Positions 13,552 to 26,351 of a stretch of DNA of 64,000 bases are shown piece after piece (position 1 is the first letter of the stretch; each line of letters begins with the position of its first letter). The stretch spans positions 239,677,639-239,741,638 of the forward strand of contig OU015490.1 of assembly GCA_907164885.2 (NCBI GenBank), given 5' to 3'. This DNA comes from Dolomedes plantarius. Its lineage: Eukaryota; Arthropoda; Arachnida; Araneae; Dolomedidae. The position numbers were made by a program, and so were the translations under genes. Below the pieces are notes generated by a model, which searched no databases, had not been told where the DNA came from, and saw only the letters and a list, made by a program, of their open reading frames with translations.

Positions 13552-13695
13552 TATAAATTCAGATGGTAAAATGAAGAACGTTTTCTTAAAGGGTATTTTA
13601 TTTCTATTCTCTTTATATGTCTATAACAGGCCTGCGTAACATCATTCTCTCTGTGGCCCACAAAGTCTTTTGGGAAGACGCACGATATTATAAAT
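13552..13695 (+). repeat. Direct repeat, right copy
   Basis: The right-hand copy of the block at 12317-12470, about 1.24 kb downstream. It again ends in CTTTTGGGAAGACGCA. It is followed by a small palindrome around 13688-13735 (ATTATAAATCTAAA and its complement). Confidence 0.75.
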
Positions 13696-13960
13696 CTAAA
13701 AATATACTGTACATTATATTTAGATTTATAATATTACAAAAGGAATATATTAGCAATCGCTATATATATATATATTATTTAATTTTTAAAGTAATCGGTT
13801 ATTTAGTTTTTGTTAGATAAAATATCATTAGCTTTCCCATCTATTCTATTTTCTTGAGGCCCGCAGTAGCTTTCCATAAAGTTATACGGCTATCATTACA
13901 TTTCGAATTGTGCAGGTCTGGTCTATAACATATCAGATTTGGAGCAGTTAAAACAAAATA

Positions 13961-14133
13961 CAGTGGAATCTCGATCGATCGTTTTCGGGTCCATCGTTTT
14001 TCCGTATGTGTCGTTCATTTTATCCAGTCCCAAAGATCATATTGCTTTGTTATGTTTCCGCATCTATCGTTTTCCTGCATTTATCGTTCATTTCAATCGG
14101 TCCCTTCGAAAACGATAGATCGAGATTCCACTG
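13961..14133. mobile_element. 173 bp pogo-type MITE (family CAGTGGAATCTCGAT)
   Basis: The inverted termini are CAGTGGAATCTCGATCGATC and CAGTGGAATCTCGATCTATC (right end read inward). Each is flanked by TA (13959-13960 and 14134-14135). The interior contains repeated ATCGTTTT/AACGATA motifs. There is no coding capacity. The CAGTGGA start and TA duplication match the pogo/Tigger group. Fragments of the same family lie at 21377 and 23280. Confidence 0.82.
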
Positions 14134-14842
14134 TAGATGTTTTCAAGTAATCCTCCTAAAAGTGCAGGTAATAATAATACAAATAGCTATTACCATGGCA
14201 TTCAACGCAAAGGGAAAACAGAAAAGCCGAATAGTTTGATATCCTACATACACATGCATTTCATTCTGTAATAGATCAAAATTTATGATTACGTTTAATA
14301 TCTATTCAAAGGCAACGCTTTAACGTTACAGCGAAGTTTCACTACATATTTTATGCTTCCTGATACGTAGTTAAAATCTAGTAAAACAACATCTATATCT
14401 TGTCATAACAAAAAAAAAACCCTCTTAGTTAAAGTTAAAAAGACAAAATTTATTAAAATTTATTAAAATTTAAATGTTATGTTAACATCCTTTTTCTGTT
14501 AATATTTTACTAACCTTCATATCATATAATTCCACTTTCTTTAGTAAACTTCATGCAATTGCGCAAAACAAAACTAAAAGCGTTTATGTTTCAGCAAGGA
14601 TATATTGAGAAGAAAGTTTATATTTGAGAGTCTGACAATTTGACAAACAGGTAGATGCAAACCAAAGATGTAAATGCGAATCTACATAAAAGATGACACT
14701 GTTATTGTCTTAATTAGAAGAACCATGGCAAAAACGTAAACTCTATTATATTTCTGAATGATATACAGTTGCAAAGTTCCTACACTGGTCTGACATATGA
14801 TGGAAAGGTGAGCATGAAACTTTGCCACACGAGTTTTAAGTA
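14134..14842. other. AT-rich spacer, nothing recognised
   Basis: No gene, repeat array or transposon terminus was identified. Confidence 0.4.
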
Positions 14843-15635
14843 CAAGTAGCCCTCCTACAGCACGGCATCTTACAACACGGTTTCGCTCTAACACGATAGG
14901 ATAAATTGCGGGAACCCTCGTTCAACACTGCAACCTGTAATACGGTTTCGCTCTAACACGATGAAAAAATTGCGAAACCTTTTGTACACCACTGTACTTC
15001 TACAGCACTAGATAACAGAATTTTTGTTCAACACATTTAAAAACTAAATTACCTTAAAATAATGATGAGAAGGAATACTGAACTATCAGTGGCTTTACAT
15101 AAAAATGCATAAACAATTTATAAATTATTCATTTATAGCTCTGTAAAATTACAAGAAGGTCTAAACTTAGCTGAAAATCTTGAATCATTTTTCTTGAATG
15201 CAGACCCTTCCGCTGAAAGAAGCCGAAAATTCAAAAGGGAGCTGCAAAATTGTCTATGTCCATACCTTGAAATCTACTTTGTAAGAACCAGCGAACAAAC
15301 CAAAATTACAGATTTTTTAGAGGACAGAAGGTGCAAAAACTCTAAATGAAGAAAAAGGTTCTGAAAGTAAAGGTGATATCGTTCAACTGAAAAAACGTTC
15401 TCGTTTGATTGTACTGAGCAGTGATGAGGTTTGAATTAATGAAGAAATGATGAAGAATTGATGAAGAAATTTATTAAGTTGTTTATATGGAATTTTAAAA
15501 AAAAGCTTGTTCTTAATAAGTTTTCGGAACGTAACCCCCCTTTTTGTACTGGCTCTAAGGTCTCATAAAACACGGTTTCACACAACACGGCATTTTCTAG
15601 GAACCTATTTACCGTGTTATAGGAGGGTTTACCTG
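14843..15635 (+). mobile_element. Second pogo/Tigger-type element, degraded
   Basis: TA-flanked (14841-14842 and 15636-15637) with imperfect inverted ends: CAAGTAGCCCTCCTACAGCA at the left and CAGGTAAACCCTCCTATAAC read inward at the right. Subterminal copies of ACAACACGG/CTAACACGAT recur at both ends. It contains the tail of a transposase frame (15110-15349). The 793 bp length implies that most of the coding region is gone. Confidence 0.72.
15110..15349 (+). pseudogene. C-terminal remnant of a pogo/Tigger-like transposase
   Basis: An open frame ends at TGA 15347-15349 and lacks any start. Its last part reads LNLAENLESFFLNADPSAER, then SRKFKRELQ, then SEQTKITDFLEDRR. QTKITDFL matches the C-terminal PCNA-interaction motif of pogo-type transposases, with the final aromatic residue replaced by Leu. 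Nothing of the DNA-binding or catalytic domains remains. The assignment rests on this motif plus its position inside a TA-flanked, pogo-like element, so it is moderate rather than strong. Confidence 0.55.
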
Positions 15636-15637
15636 TA

Positions 15638-17985
15638 ATATCCGGGAATTATTTTTGTCAGTACGACCTCAGGAAAGTGATAAGAAAGTCATTACTATTA
15701 CCAGTTCTTTTTTTCTTACATTTAGCCGAGTCCAGTACAATCAACTTGTGAATTTCCTTGAAATTAAGTTTACATTCTTGGAGATGTCAGTTAGTTTTAA
15801 CTGTTGGTGTAATGGGTGAGCTTTCTTAAGTGTGCTAATTAAATTATGTAGGCCGTAACGTAAATTAAGTGACTGCTGGGAAAAAACCCCGATTTCTTTT
15901 TCAAGCATTCGATGCGAGATGGTCGGCCTCGAGTTTGGCCTTCATAGCATGTGGAGCGGATCACCCCAACGAACCTTCTGACATCAAGGTTTTGTCCTTT
16001 CTTTAGCGCACAGCGTAATTAAAATTTCACCTGCGTGTAACACGGGCTCGAAATACATAACTGTAAATGTCACCCAATTTTAAAAAATAATCGTCTTTAA
16101 TGTGAGATTACTTTTATGTAAATAACGATTTGTCTTAAGTTGCAATTTAGAATTTTAATGTCTGACTATTCTAATTACTGCCAGTATTACTGTTATAATA
16201 TATTAAGTAAAAATATTAGAGCATACTCTGTCTGAAAATGTTACTTACTAAAAGTATTTTTTGTTCAAACTTTGTATTTTCTTTTCATGCAGAGATTTCA
16301 GTGAGCAGAAAATTTTTTATAAAGATGAAAAGGTCTAAGGTGATATGGTTGGGAAAATAAATATGATGTTAAAAGTCAAAAGCTAGTTCTTTCATTTGAT
16401 GTACAAATTTAGAATTAAAGTATACTTAAATCCCTAAACAAGATTTTATCTTACTTTATAATATAATATTACAATCATATATGTAAATAGGAAAAAAGTT
16501 GTAGCTCTTAAATTTTCCTTAATTTTATTTTTTTAGACTATTTTTGCGTTCTCCGAAAAGAAAATGCCGTTAAAAAAAACTTATGAAACATTGGATAAGC
16601 ATGTCATTAATTAAAAAAAAATAGTCTTTTGTATTTTATAGTTGTACTTTTAATATTGCTATATTTTCATCTTGGATTTAAATTTCTAAAGAATTTGTAA
16701 GGTTTAGATTTTTATAAAATAGAAGTATATTTAAATTATTTTATGAAACCATTACATTGATATAAATTTATCGCAATTTTAGAATTGAATTGTATAAAGG
16801 CTTTTTTAACATTAACTAATTCCCAAACATTAGGGAATGATGACATAAAATAGACTATGTAATTCATAGTAAAAATAAAGACTTTTTGTTAACTAATAAC
16901 ACAGAAAAAACTTTAAATAAAAAAAAACTTATTTTGAAAAGAATTATCAAAATTTATTGTCCATAGTTTTTTTCCTCATTTTTATAGCTTAATGAAAGAA
17001 GGAAAATGAATTCGAAGATTTTTTTACCCGATAAAAAAGATCTTGTTAATGCTGTAATAATTTAAAACCTTTTGCAGTATCCTTTTTCATTAAAAAGTAT
17101 GTACTTATTAAATTTAATTGAAAAATTATACCCAAAGGGAACATTCAATTTTATGACAAAAATAGAATTTTATCGTGGCGCAAAAATTATCCGACGACAT
17201 TTTAACAAATAAATACAAATCTTTTACAAATATCAAAAAAATTTGTAATGGTTAACACATATATGTTATTATCTTACATTAACTTAGAGTCATAACATTG
17301 AAAGATTTACTTTTGCCAATTTTTTTTGTGGGTTTCAAGCAAAAAAATTATATGCAGGTTTTAACATTAACGACTTGCATAAAATGTAGTTAGATATTAC
17401 ATTATTGGTTTTAGTTTCCAGCTTTATTTTTTAACGTACCCTTTCCAATCGCTATTCTTGACCAAATTTCTTCGTAAAGCTTCACCCTGCCTTTAGGTTT
17501 ATTGAGCTTTATTTGTTTGTAGTTAGTACAATATCGAAATTTTAATGAAACACAATATTTGTGCGTTGTTCAATTTTTTTCGCCTTAATTTTAAAATCTT
17601 TTGGACTGTTATGAAAACCAGAGTGCTCAAAGTTCTTTCTATAATCATAGACCTGATAATATGCGAAACTGTAGACAGTTCAGGAACTACGTGTGGTAGC
17701 AGTCAAATTTCTCTCCAGCGTATAAAAATATGTATATTGGTTCGATGTATATCTTGAAATTTTTAATTTCCTGTATCTACTATGCATCCTATCAAAGTAG
17801 AACTTCCATCGCAGCGTTTTAAATTATTGGAAGTAAATTTTAAAGTTTTAATTCATGCTGAAGTTTCTTCAACCGCTATATTCAGCGGTTGATGAAAAGA
17901 GAAGAAGTGAAATAGATTGAAACTTAATTCTTTTATTGGCAACTATTACCATTTTTTCTAGAATTAAAACGTGTTAAATTATATT
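15638..17985. other. Long unique AT-rich stretch, no gene seen
   Basis: About 2.3 kb without recognisable repeats or transposon ends. A slightly GC-richer patch near 15880-16040 gives no meaningful frame. An open frame of 70 codons at 17545-17757 looks like chance. Confidence 0.45.
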
Positions 17986-17989
17986 TTTT

Positions 17990-18245
17990 GGGGAAGTTTG
18001 CTAGATTTCTGTATATTTGTCTGAATTCTGAATTTATTGTCTTTGCTGATTTTATTTATTGGGGATGCTTACTAGATTCTGTATCATTGTCTGTATTCTA
18101 TAACTTTGTCTGTATTCTATATTTGTTGTCTTTGCTGATTTAATTTTTGGGGGAAGCTTACTAGATTTTGTATCTTTGTCCGTACTCTGTATTTGTTGTT
18201 TTTTCTGATTTTATTTTTCGGAAAAGCTTACTAGATTCTGTCGTC
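17990..18245. repeat. Minisatellite, ~72-88 bp unit, just over three copies
   Basis: The motif AAGCTTACTAGATTCTGTAT or close variants recurs at about 17994, 18065, 18153 and 18224. Each is followed by TTTGTCTGTATTCT and TTGTCTTTGCTGATTT. Copies differ by substitutions and an internal duplication. Confidence 0.75.
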
Positions 18246-18726
18246 TTTCCTGATGAACGCTTTGTTTCAATCCTCTTGACTTTGGTAATCAATGTTTATT
18301 AAGGACACTTGATGCGTAATGAAAACTCCTTTAGTTCCTAATAATTTCATAAGGGGCAACTACAGTTAAATTGTCTGTGGAATTGCATAAGTGTTTATTA
18401 CGCATTTGTCCACCACAAGTTTACTGTAAGTCGATGTTCTTGATAGTTTGGGAAGACACACATTTAACTGAATATTTTACCAGCATCTGACACAAGATTA
18501 GGCAATCATCCGGAGATTTTCCCCACTTCTTTTAGCATGCCATCGTTCATCATAAATGTCACCTTTTTTTTCCTCTTCGCTTTATCCAAGTGCATCCCGT
18601 CATTTTTAGGGAAAACCTGTCGTCGTAAATGCTGTGCTGGAAATTTCAGAAGTGATTTTGGGGCTCTATGGTGCAAAACAATCAACCTTCTCTTGATTTT
18701 AGAGGACTGTCCTTGTTGTCACCCCT
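18246..18726. other. Unique spacer, nothing recognised
   Basis: No repeat or gene was identified. A 65-codon frame at 18537-18734 ends in the microsatellite and has no recognisable domain. Confidence 0.35.
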
Positions 18727-18742
18727 GTATATAAATATATAA

Positions 18743-18830
<88 letters not shown>
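18727..18830. repeat. (TA)n microsatellite
   Basis: About 104 bp; AAATATAT variants at the left grade into pure TA. Confidence 0.95.
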
Positions 18831-18832
<2 letters not shown>

Positions 18833-20583
18833 CGTTGCACGCTTTGGAACAAACGTGAATATCTGCTTTAAAAAATTCTTCCCATTCTTTTGCTGTACCT
18901 AAAATATAAGGAACTTCAAAATTTTAGAGGGTTTCAAATTTAAAAAATTAGTTAATAATCCCGTAGATTACCAACTCATAATTGTTAATCTGAACTGGTT
19001 ATTAAAGGATTCAGTTACACAACTGACCTAATTGCATAACATAAAATATCTAAAAAATCTTATTAAGTTATATTTGTCGAGTATACTTAGGATGCAGTGA
19101 ACAATTAACTGTGTCTACACGAATTTTCTATCCATTCTCATTGTACCATTTAAAAAATCTTTTTACCGGCCAAAAGACAATAAAATACACTATTCTTACA
19201 GAAAATAAGGTCAGTTTTTTTTTCTTGGTTTCCATAAACTAATTTAATTTTAACGGAATTAGATCATGATTCTATTGCACATTATACCAAGCGGAGATTA
19301 TATGGAATATGATCCACGAGCCAATTATCGTGTTGCCACCTAGAAAAACATAAAAAAGAAAAATAAATCCCTTGTCTCTAGCCTTTTTTTTTATGATCCC
19401 GTTTTCACCGTTTTATATATAAAAAATGAGCTTATTATTTTCCGGCAGCCATGGTCGTTAAGACTAAATCGGATAGAGCGATAATTTAATTTTATCCCTA
19501 AGGACTTTGTCAATGTCAGGTAATTAAATTTCCTCATCTTTTCGCCCTAATGCGTTAGTGTAGCAATATCTTTGAAGTTGGAAGTTTTTCTAAGAACTTG
19601 CGACACGCTGAAGGATACTTATGAATGGATTTGCTTCTCACTTGATTTCTGATTGAATTTTTGTGTTCCTGCAAATAGAGATTTGTTATGTTCTCGCTGA
19701 TATGAAAGATAAAAGTTTTACTCCGTACAGAAGGGAAAAAAACAGAGAGAGAAGTAGATTGAATATTCGGAAATTTTTGCTTTTCGTTATTGATTGTGCA
19801 GATTTGACTTGCATTTATAGTTCAGAACACCGAGAGAAAAAAGAAAATAAAAATATAGGAAACACTTGAATTAGGATTTATTACCATTTTGACAAAGAGC
19901 TTGGAAAACTGTGCACTGGAAACGTAAAAACTAGAAAATGATGACTGTACTTTTTTTCTCGTTACCATAAAAATGTGCTAAGTATCAATCAATATACCTT
20001 TAGAGATGATTTGTTGAAATTATGTTAGTTTGTCTTTACTTCAACATTTTATGATAAATTCGCGACTTAGAAATGAGAAAACCGTGCAAAAAAATTATTT
20101 GTTATAACTTCAATTAAGGCATAATTTATTCATACGATAATCACCCTCTATCTAAGAAACTGTTGTACTTGAAGAGCAGTCACAGGAAAAAATTCAAAAT
20201 GTCAGTTGCATTTTATATCTAACTATCTACAACAATAAATAAAATAAATGCCCATTAATAAATGAAAATTTATTAATTTTCTTAAAAAGAATAAAAAAGC
20301 AATTCACATTAGTAAATGAAGAAATATTAATCAAGCCAATATGAAATATATAAGCCTAGCTATTAAATGGAAAGAGTAAGAAAGTTAAATAATTGCTGTT
20401 TGCCTTCAGTATGATTGCTTTACATGTTTTGTTTTTGCACGTGTATATATTTGAATAAACATACATAAATTCAGAAGGAAAATATCGTCTTTATGGTTTG
20501 ATTACTTTTGCACTACATAAACATTTTAAAATTTTAGTCATTATTTGTTACTATGTATACATATATATATTACCTCAGCAAGT
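18831..20583. other. Unique AT-rich DNA, no gene seen
   Basis: About 1.75 kb with no transposon end, tandem array or convincing coding frame. Confidence 0.45.
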
Positions 20584-20711
<128 letters not shown>

Positions 20712-20722
20712 AAATAGGGAAA

Positions 20723-20857
20723 AATCTCTATGGCGGCCATTAATGTTACCGAGAAAAAAGAGGTTGCCTTTAGAGGTGTCTGTGAAAAAGAGGTTTCTTT
20801 CTGAACATTGGTTCTATGGAGTGGAAAAAAATATGGCAATTTAGAGGGGTGACCGGC
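20723..20857. mobile_element. MITE fragment (family TCTCTATGGCGGCCA)
   Basis: It is homologous to the complete MITE at 33464-33638. Shared blocks are ATCTCTATGGCGGCCA at the left, AAAAGAGGTTTCTT in the middle and TTTAGAGGGGTG near the right. Both extreme ends are missing and abut TA and CA microsatellites, so the termini appear to have been lost into them. Confidence 0.7.
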
Positions 20858-20859
20858 TA

Positions 20860-20860
20860 T

Positions 20861-20958
<98 letters not shown>

Positions 20959-20961
20959 GTA

Positions 20962-20992
<31 letters not shown>

Positions 20993-20997
20993 CTGTA

Positions 20998-21084
<87 letters not shown>

Positions 21085-21118
21085 GTATATATGTATATAT
21101 ATATATATATTATATATT

Positions 21119-21170
<52 letters not shown>

Positions 21171-21171
21171 T

Positions 21172-21250
<79 letters not shown>

Positions 21251-21253
21251 GTA

Positions 21254-21301
<48 letters not shown>

Positions 21302-21302
21302 T

Positions 21303-21376
<74 letters not shown>
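20860..21376. repeat. (CA)n(TA)n microsatellite, >500 bp
   Basis: About 11 CA units are followed by nearly 500 bp of TA. Periodic TCTGTATATATG and TATTATATATTTATG interruptions indicate internal block duplications. Ile-Tyr open frames here are artefacts. Confidence 0.95.
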
Positions 21377-21378
<2 letters not shown>

Positions 21379-21470
21379 GTGGAATCTTGATCTATCGTTT
21401 TCGAAGGGACCGACTGAACTAAACGATGGATGCGGAAAAACGATAGATGCGGGAACATACAAAAAAGTAT
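21377..21470. mobile_element. Truncated pogo-type MITE (same family as 13961-14133)
   Basis: It begins CAGTGGAATCTTGATCTATC at the end of the microsatellite and follows the reverse orientation of the 13961 copy for about 95 bp (CGAAGGGACCGA, AACGATAGATGCGG). The other terminus is absent. Confidence 0.7.
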
Positions 21471-21754
21471 TAACATACCTTAAAGTTTGATATCCCTAAA
21501 ATATATTTACTCACATACATAAATGCATACATATCCGTAGTGTAACTGAAGATAAAATTACAAAGTTGTACTGAAATCCAAGATAATAATAATAAAAAAA
21601 GAAATACACGTAGATACACAGGAATTTTGATTCAAATAAAAGTACTTAATCGTCGTTTGTTTTTTGGCGGTTTTCTCTCCACAAGTAAATAATATTTTTT
21701 TTGTGTTGAAAATTGCATTCTTTTCGGTATCGGTTATTGTGTGAGAGTATAAAG

Positions 21755-22629
21755 TAGGGATGCGACATCGATAACAAAACACTGGTGTCTTGAAACATCG
21801 ATATTCAATATTAAAATATCGATGCTAATAAAACATCGCCCAAAAACCATTGATGTTTTTAAACATCGATGTTTTAGAACATCCACTTTTTAAAACTAGT
21901 TTAGCAATCTCTAACATTAATGTTACTTCGGTTAGTTATGGGGGGGGGGATTTAATTTTATTCTCTGATTGGGCTGACACAAATGACAAAAACTTGTTTG
22001 CTTTTGCCTTGGGCTACATTGATGACTCAAAATTCTCGTTGTAAATACCGCCATGTTTTGCCTTCAAATGTCCAGATAAATTCGTGGTGTTGCCACAAGT
22101 TTTGAGGGACTTAAGGCAAATATTGCATTTCGCCAATTTGTCACAGGTTTTGCAAAAATATTTCCAAATGGTACTTTTGGGAGGCATCTTACTAATAATA
22201 TTAACGTCAACTTATATAAAACCAGAACAAAACAAAAACTTAAATGGCTGCTCTCGTGTGTATACCCTTTATAAAATAAAACCCCATGGAAGGTTCTGGA
22301 GTGTCAGGAACATTCCAAGCGCTCTGATTGGTTCATTGGTTGTGATTGTCATTTGTCTGTTTGCTAAGGAATCGTTCCCCCTTTTGTATTCGTCCTTCTC
22401 AGAATTCAGACTTACATTTACTGAATGTGAAAATTATAGTACGTGGTAAAAATTTTTTATTATGGTACCTTTTCATTAAAAAAAAAACCCATCGAGACAG
22501 CGTAAAACATCGAGCACAATACATCAATGTTAAAAAAACATCGGCTTCAATGAATCGATGTTTAGAACATCGATGTTTTTATCAAAACATCGATATTTTG
22601 AAAACATCGACATCGATGTCGCATCCCTA
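21755..22629 (-). mobile_element. hAT-superfamily transposon, 875 bp, perfect 8 bp target duplication
   Basis: The terminal inverted repeats are TAGGGATGCGACATCGAT on both ends. The 8 bp GTATAAAG is duplicated exactly at 21747-21754 and 22630-22637. An 8 bp duplication is diagnostic for hAT. The terminal ~130 bp on each side carry many copies of ACATCGAT or its palindromic core ATCGAT. A minus-strand BED zinc finger frame lies inside (22014-22187), but no catalytic domain or hAT dimerisation region is left. The perfect duplication suggests a fairly recent insertion. Confidence 0.92.
22014..22187 (-). pseudogene. Stand-alone BED-type zinc finger (N-terminal part of a hAT transposase)
   Basis: The 57-residue frame starts at ATG 22187 on the minus strand (MPPKSTIWKYF) and stops at 22014-22016. 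It holds the aromatic WKYF start, a Cys pair C-N-I-C (residues 21-24) and a His pair H-L-K-A-K-H (residues 40-45). This is the C-x2-C...H-x4-H pattern of BED fingers. BED fingers in hAT proteins bind DNA near the transposon ends. Downstream sequence on that strand has no transposase core, so the gene is truncated. The finger itself is intact, so the frame could encode a small DNA-binding protein if transcribed. Confidence 0.8.
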
Positions 22630-22637
22630 GTATAAAG

Positions 22638-23084
22638 AAGCGGCAGCCGTAAATCGTTTGTAACTAGAACCATTCAATTGCACCGGATGGGGTCCGACAT
22701 AAGATCACCAGGAAGTTCTGCTTCCGGGTGAAACACTCATTGGTCAGTGTAGAACTGCAGTAATCACAAACTTCTCACACACTAGACCAAACACTAAGGC
22801 GCCTCCATCCCAAGGCCAACAAAAAAGCTGACTGTGAGCCATTACGATTAAGAATAGAAATGTTGAATAGTCGGTGAATTTTTAATGAGTTGCCGAATAT
22901 AGGGGTACTCCAGGAGCTAAAGAATTAAGGAACACCAACAACGAACAAATAATGGGAGTGGTACAATAAAGCGAAAGAGAAAACAAAAATACGAGACCGT
23001 GCATCTCAAATGTTCTGCTCATTGTTTAATTAGAGCGTCATTCTAGCTCAATCCAGACATTTATATTTCAGGTTCAGTTATTAT
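22638..23084. other. Unique spacer
   Basis: Slightly less AT-rich than average. No gene or repeat was identified. Confidence 0.35.
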
Positions 23085-23280
23085 GAAAAAACGATCGATC
23101 CGATAAATTAATGTAAAGCTGCGATATTCTGAACGAATATTGCGGGAAAACGACGGATCGAGGAACGATCCATGAGGTCTTTTTTACTTGTTTTCTATGG
23201 AATTTATTCGGGACTGGGTGAAATAAACGATATATACGGGAAAACGATCGTTCGGGGAACGATTGATCGAGATTCCACTG
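23085..23280. mobile_element. Divergent pogo-type MITE copy, left end degraded
   Basis: The right end GATCGAGATTCCACTG at 23265-23280 is followed by TA and matches the family at 13961. The interior repeats AACGATCG/AACGAC motifs. The left terminus is only suggested by ACGATCGATCCG near 23091. A microsatellite starts immediately at its right edge. Confidence 0.65.
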
Positions 23281-23305
23281 TATCTGTATATCTGTATATA
23301 TATGC

Positions 23306-23389
<84 letters not shown>

Positions 23390-23470
23390 GTGTGTGTATA
23401 TATATATATATATATATGTATTTATATATATATATATATTTATAAAGATATATATATGTGTGTGTGTGTC
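23281..23470. repeat. (TA)n/(TG)n microsatellite
   Basis: Mixed TA with several TGTGTG blocks, directly abutting a MITE terminus. Confidence 0.93.
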
Positions 23471-24412
23471 TTTAAATTGCGATTAATGTGACAAACTACA
23501 CATTGTAGAAACAAAGACGTATCCTTTATCTAGGAGTATTCATCAGCATGCCTACGTAAATGTACGGTTATATGTTAAATGAAACTTTGGTTTGAAATAA
23601 AACTTTAGTAATCTGATTTTTACGTGTTTTGGAATTCAGGTTAACGAAAGCAGGATTTTTTTAGATGAATGAAAATGTTTCTCCTTGCATATCTATCGGG
23701 ACTGCAACCATTGAACGTGCAAATAAAACGATATCATATTCTACAACCCTTTAATTGAAAGTTTTAGAAACATTTTAGAATTAGAAAATATTAGAATGCT
23801 TTTCAATGATATATTAGGCAGCAATTTACTTCAATTTTAAACCTTTCAAAGCTTAATGATGATGAAACAGCTATTAACTGTTCCCTTCCTTAATTAGATA
23901 AGGGCAACACAACAAAAGCCATGTCTGTCCTCGCATTCTCCCGTGTATGTTCTCATATTCTTCTTGATTAAAAGCGCGCTAAATGAATAATTAACGAAAG
24001 GTACTAGTACTAAATTTGTCAGAAATTACTGCTATCAATAATTATCATAATTACATCTGTTGCCTAAAGTGATTGATGAAATCAATTAACTAATTGGTTG
24101 CGTTTTTCCGTATTTACGATAACATGTTTCTTTAATCAGTAAGGTACCTTTCCAGCGAAGCGATTCCGAAGCGCAGTCAAGGTAGGTTAGGGATGGGTGA
24201 ATCAGTGGTTGCTTCGACTTTCGGGTTAGTTTGCTGTTTGCGCTAAATTTTAATTCAGCCTACAATGCAATGCAAAAATTATGGACGGGGAAACGCTTCA
24301 AAATGAGTCTTGGTGTTAGAAATAAACTGAGTTAAGTAGAGATATAAAAATAATAGGGTAAACAAAAAGGAAAAGGGGTTGCTCAGTGTTTTATGCAGAT
24401 TATCAAAAGTAA
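23471..24412. other. Unique AT-rich DNA, no gene seen
   Basis: No repeats, termini or coding frames were recognised. Confidence 0.4.
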
Positions 24413-24550
24413 AATTTAAAATGTTGCTCAAATATGACTCCTTTAAGAGATAAATTTGTCAGTGTTATTGAAAGTATGTGCTTACCTTGGAGAAATAGTG
24501 CAGTCATGGATGAGCTGGCAAAGTACTTAATTTGTTAGCCAAAGGAGATA
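24413..24550 (+). repeat. Diverged copy of segment X (see 26206-26352, 26869-27015)
   Basis: It shares the order AAATTTAAA..TTGCT-AAATATGA..CCT-TTAAGAGAT-AATTT, then ATTATTGA, then CTTGGAGAAATAGT-GCAGT with two later copies. It is about 75-80% similar by eye, which implies an older duplication. Confidence 0.55.
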
Positions 24551-24650
24551 TTTAGAGACTAACTAGTGAAAATCATAACATGGCTTAGGGGTATGATGCT
24601 CAGCAGGTCTCATCGGAGAGTAGAAAGTCTTGAGTTCAATTTCTATTATC

Positions 24651-24655
24651 TATAT

Positions 24656-24708
<53 letters not shown>
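24651..24708. repeat. (TA)n microsatellite
   Basis: About 58 bp immediately upstream of the SINE head. Confidence 0.9.
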
Positions 24709-24710
<2 letters not shown>

Positions 24711-24941
24711 CTAGTGCACGAGAAATCTGTCGTGGCTGCAATGTCCTCCAAGTTCTAAAATTTACCTCTGGAGGTGCGTGGTCAAATCTACCGGTCTCGT
24801 TACTTGACTCGGTTCTAAAATACGGACCCGGCTTCTATGGGATAGTGTTGACTGCCTATATGGTGTCCCCTTAAATGAAAGCTACCAGTCTCGCGGTGTA
24901 CATACAGCTGAATGTATAGCGACAAGTGCCTCCGCGTTCGA
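24709..24941 (+). mobile_element. tRNA-derived SINE (family D), plus strand
   Basis: The 3' body matches the minus-strand copy at 58690-58916: a block like TATAGGG-TAATG-TG, then GCCTATATGGTG-CCC, then CGACAAGTGCCTCCGCGTTC before an ATATATATACA tail. The tRNA-like head is poorly preserved here (B-box-like GTGGTCAAATC at about 24779). The AT tail runs directly into the next TA array. Confidence 0.65.
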
Positions 24942-25947
<1,006 letters not shown>

Positions 25948-26184
25948 ACATACGATTGTGTACATTAATAAATCAGGTTAAAATCCTAAATTATAAGGAT
26001 AAATCATAGATTATAAGGATAATTCATCGTTTTAACTTAAATCGTCAGTTTTATCTCGAAGTGTCCTTAATCGTTCCAAATTGGTAAGGTTTAGCTCTCG
26101 TGCTGCAAAAGATGACTGCAGCACTCGAAACCCAACAACCAAGAATACAAGTTGGTCATAGGGCTGTCTTTCATTAAATAGGGT
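25948..26184 (+). repeat. 237 bp direct duplication, copy 1 (segment Y)
   Basis: It begins ACATACGATTGTGTACATTA and ends at TTAAATAGGGT. It appears identical to 26352-26588. It contains a small hairpin, TCGTGCTGCA / TGCAGCACTCGA. Confidence 0.9.
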
Positions 26185-26205
26185 GTGCTTTTTTAAATTA
26201 CAAAA

Positions 26206-26351
26206 TAGGCTTTTTTAAATTACAAATGTTGAATAGAAATTCAGATTTTTTTATTTGTCAATTTTTGAAAAATTTAAAGTATTGCTTAAATATGATCCTA
26301 TTAAGAGATTAATTTATGAATATTATTGACATTTTGTGTTTCCCTTGGAGA
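26206..26351 (+). repeat. Segment X, copy interrupted by segment Y
   Basis: It runs from TTTTTTAAATTACAAATGTT to CCCTTGGAGAA. It closely matches 26869-27015 but is cut off exactly where the second Y copy begins. Confidence 0.8.

Noticed and set aside
22084..22449. Plus-strand 121-codon frame inside the hAT
   Set aside because: It is the antisense shadow of the minus-strand BED finger frame, which has clear zinc-ligand spacing.
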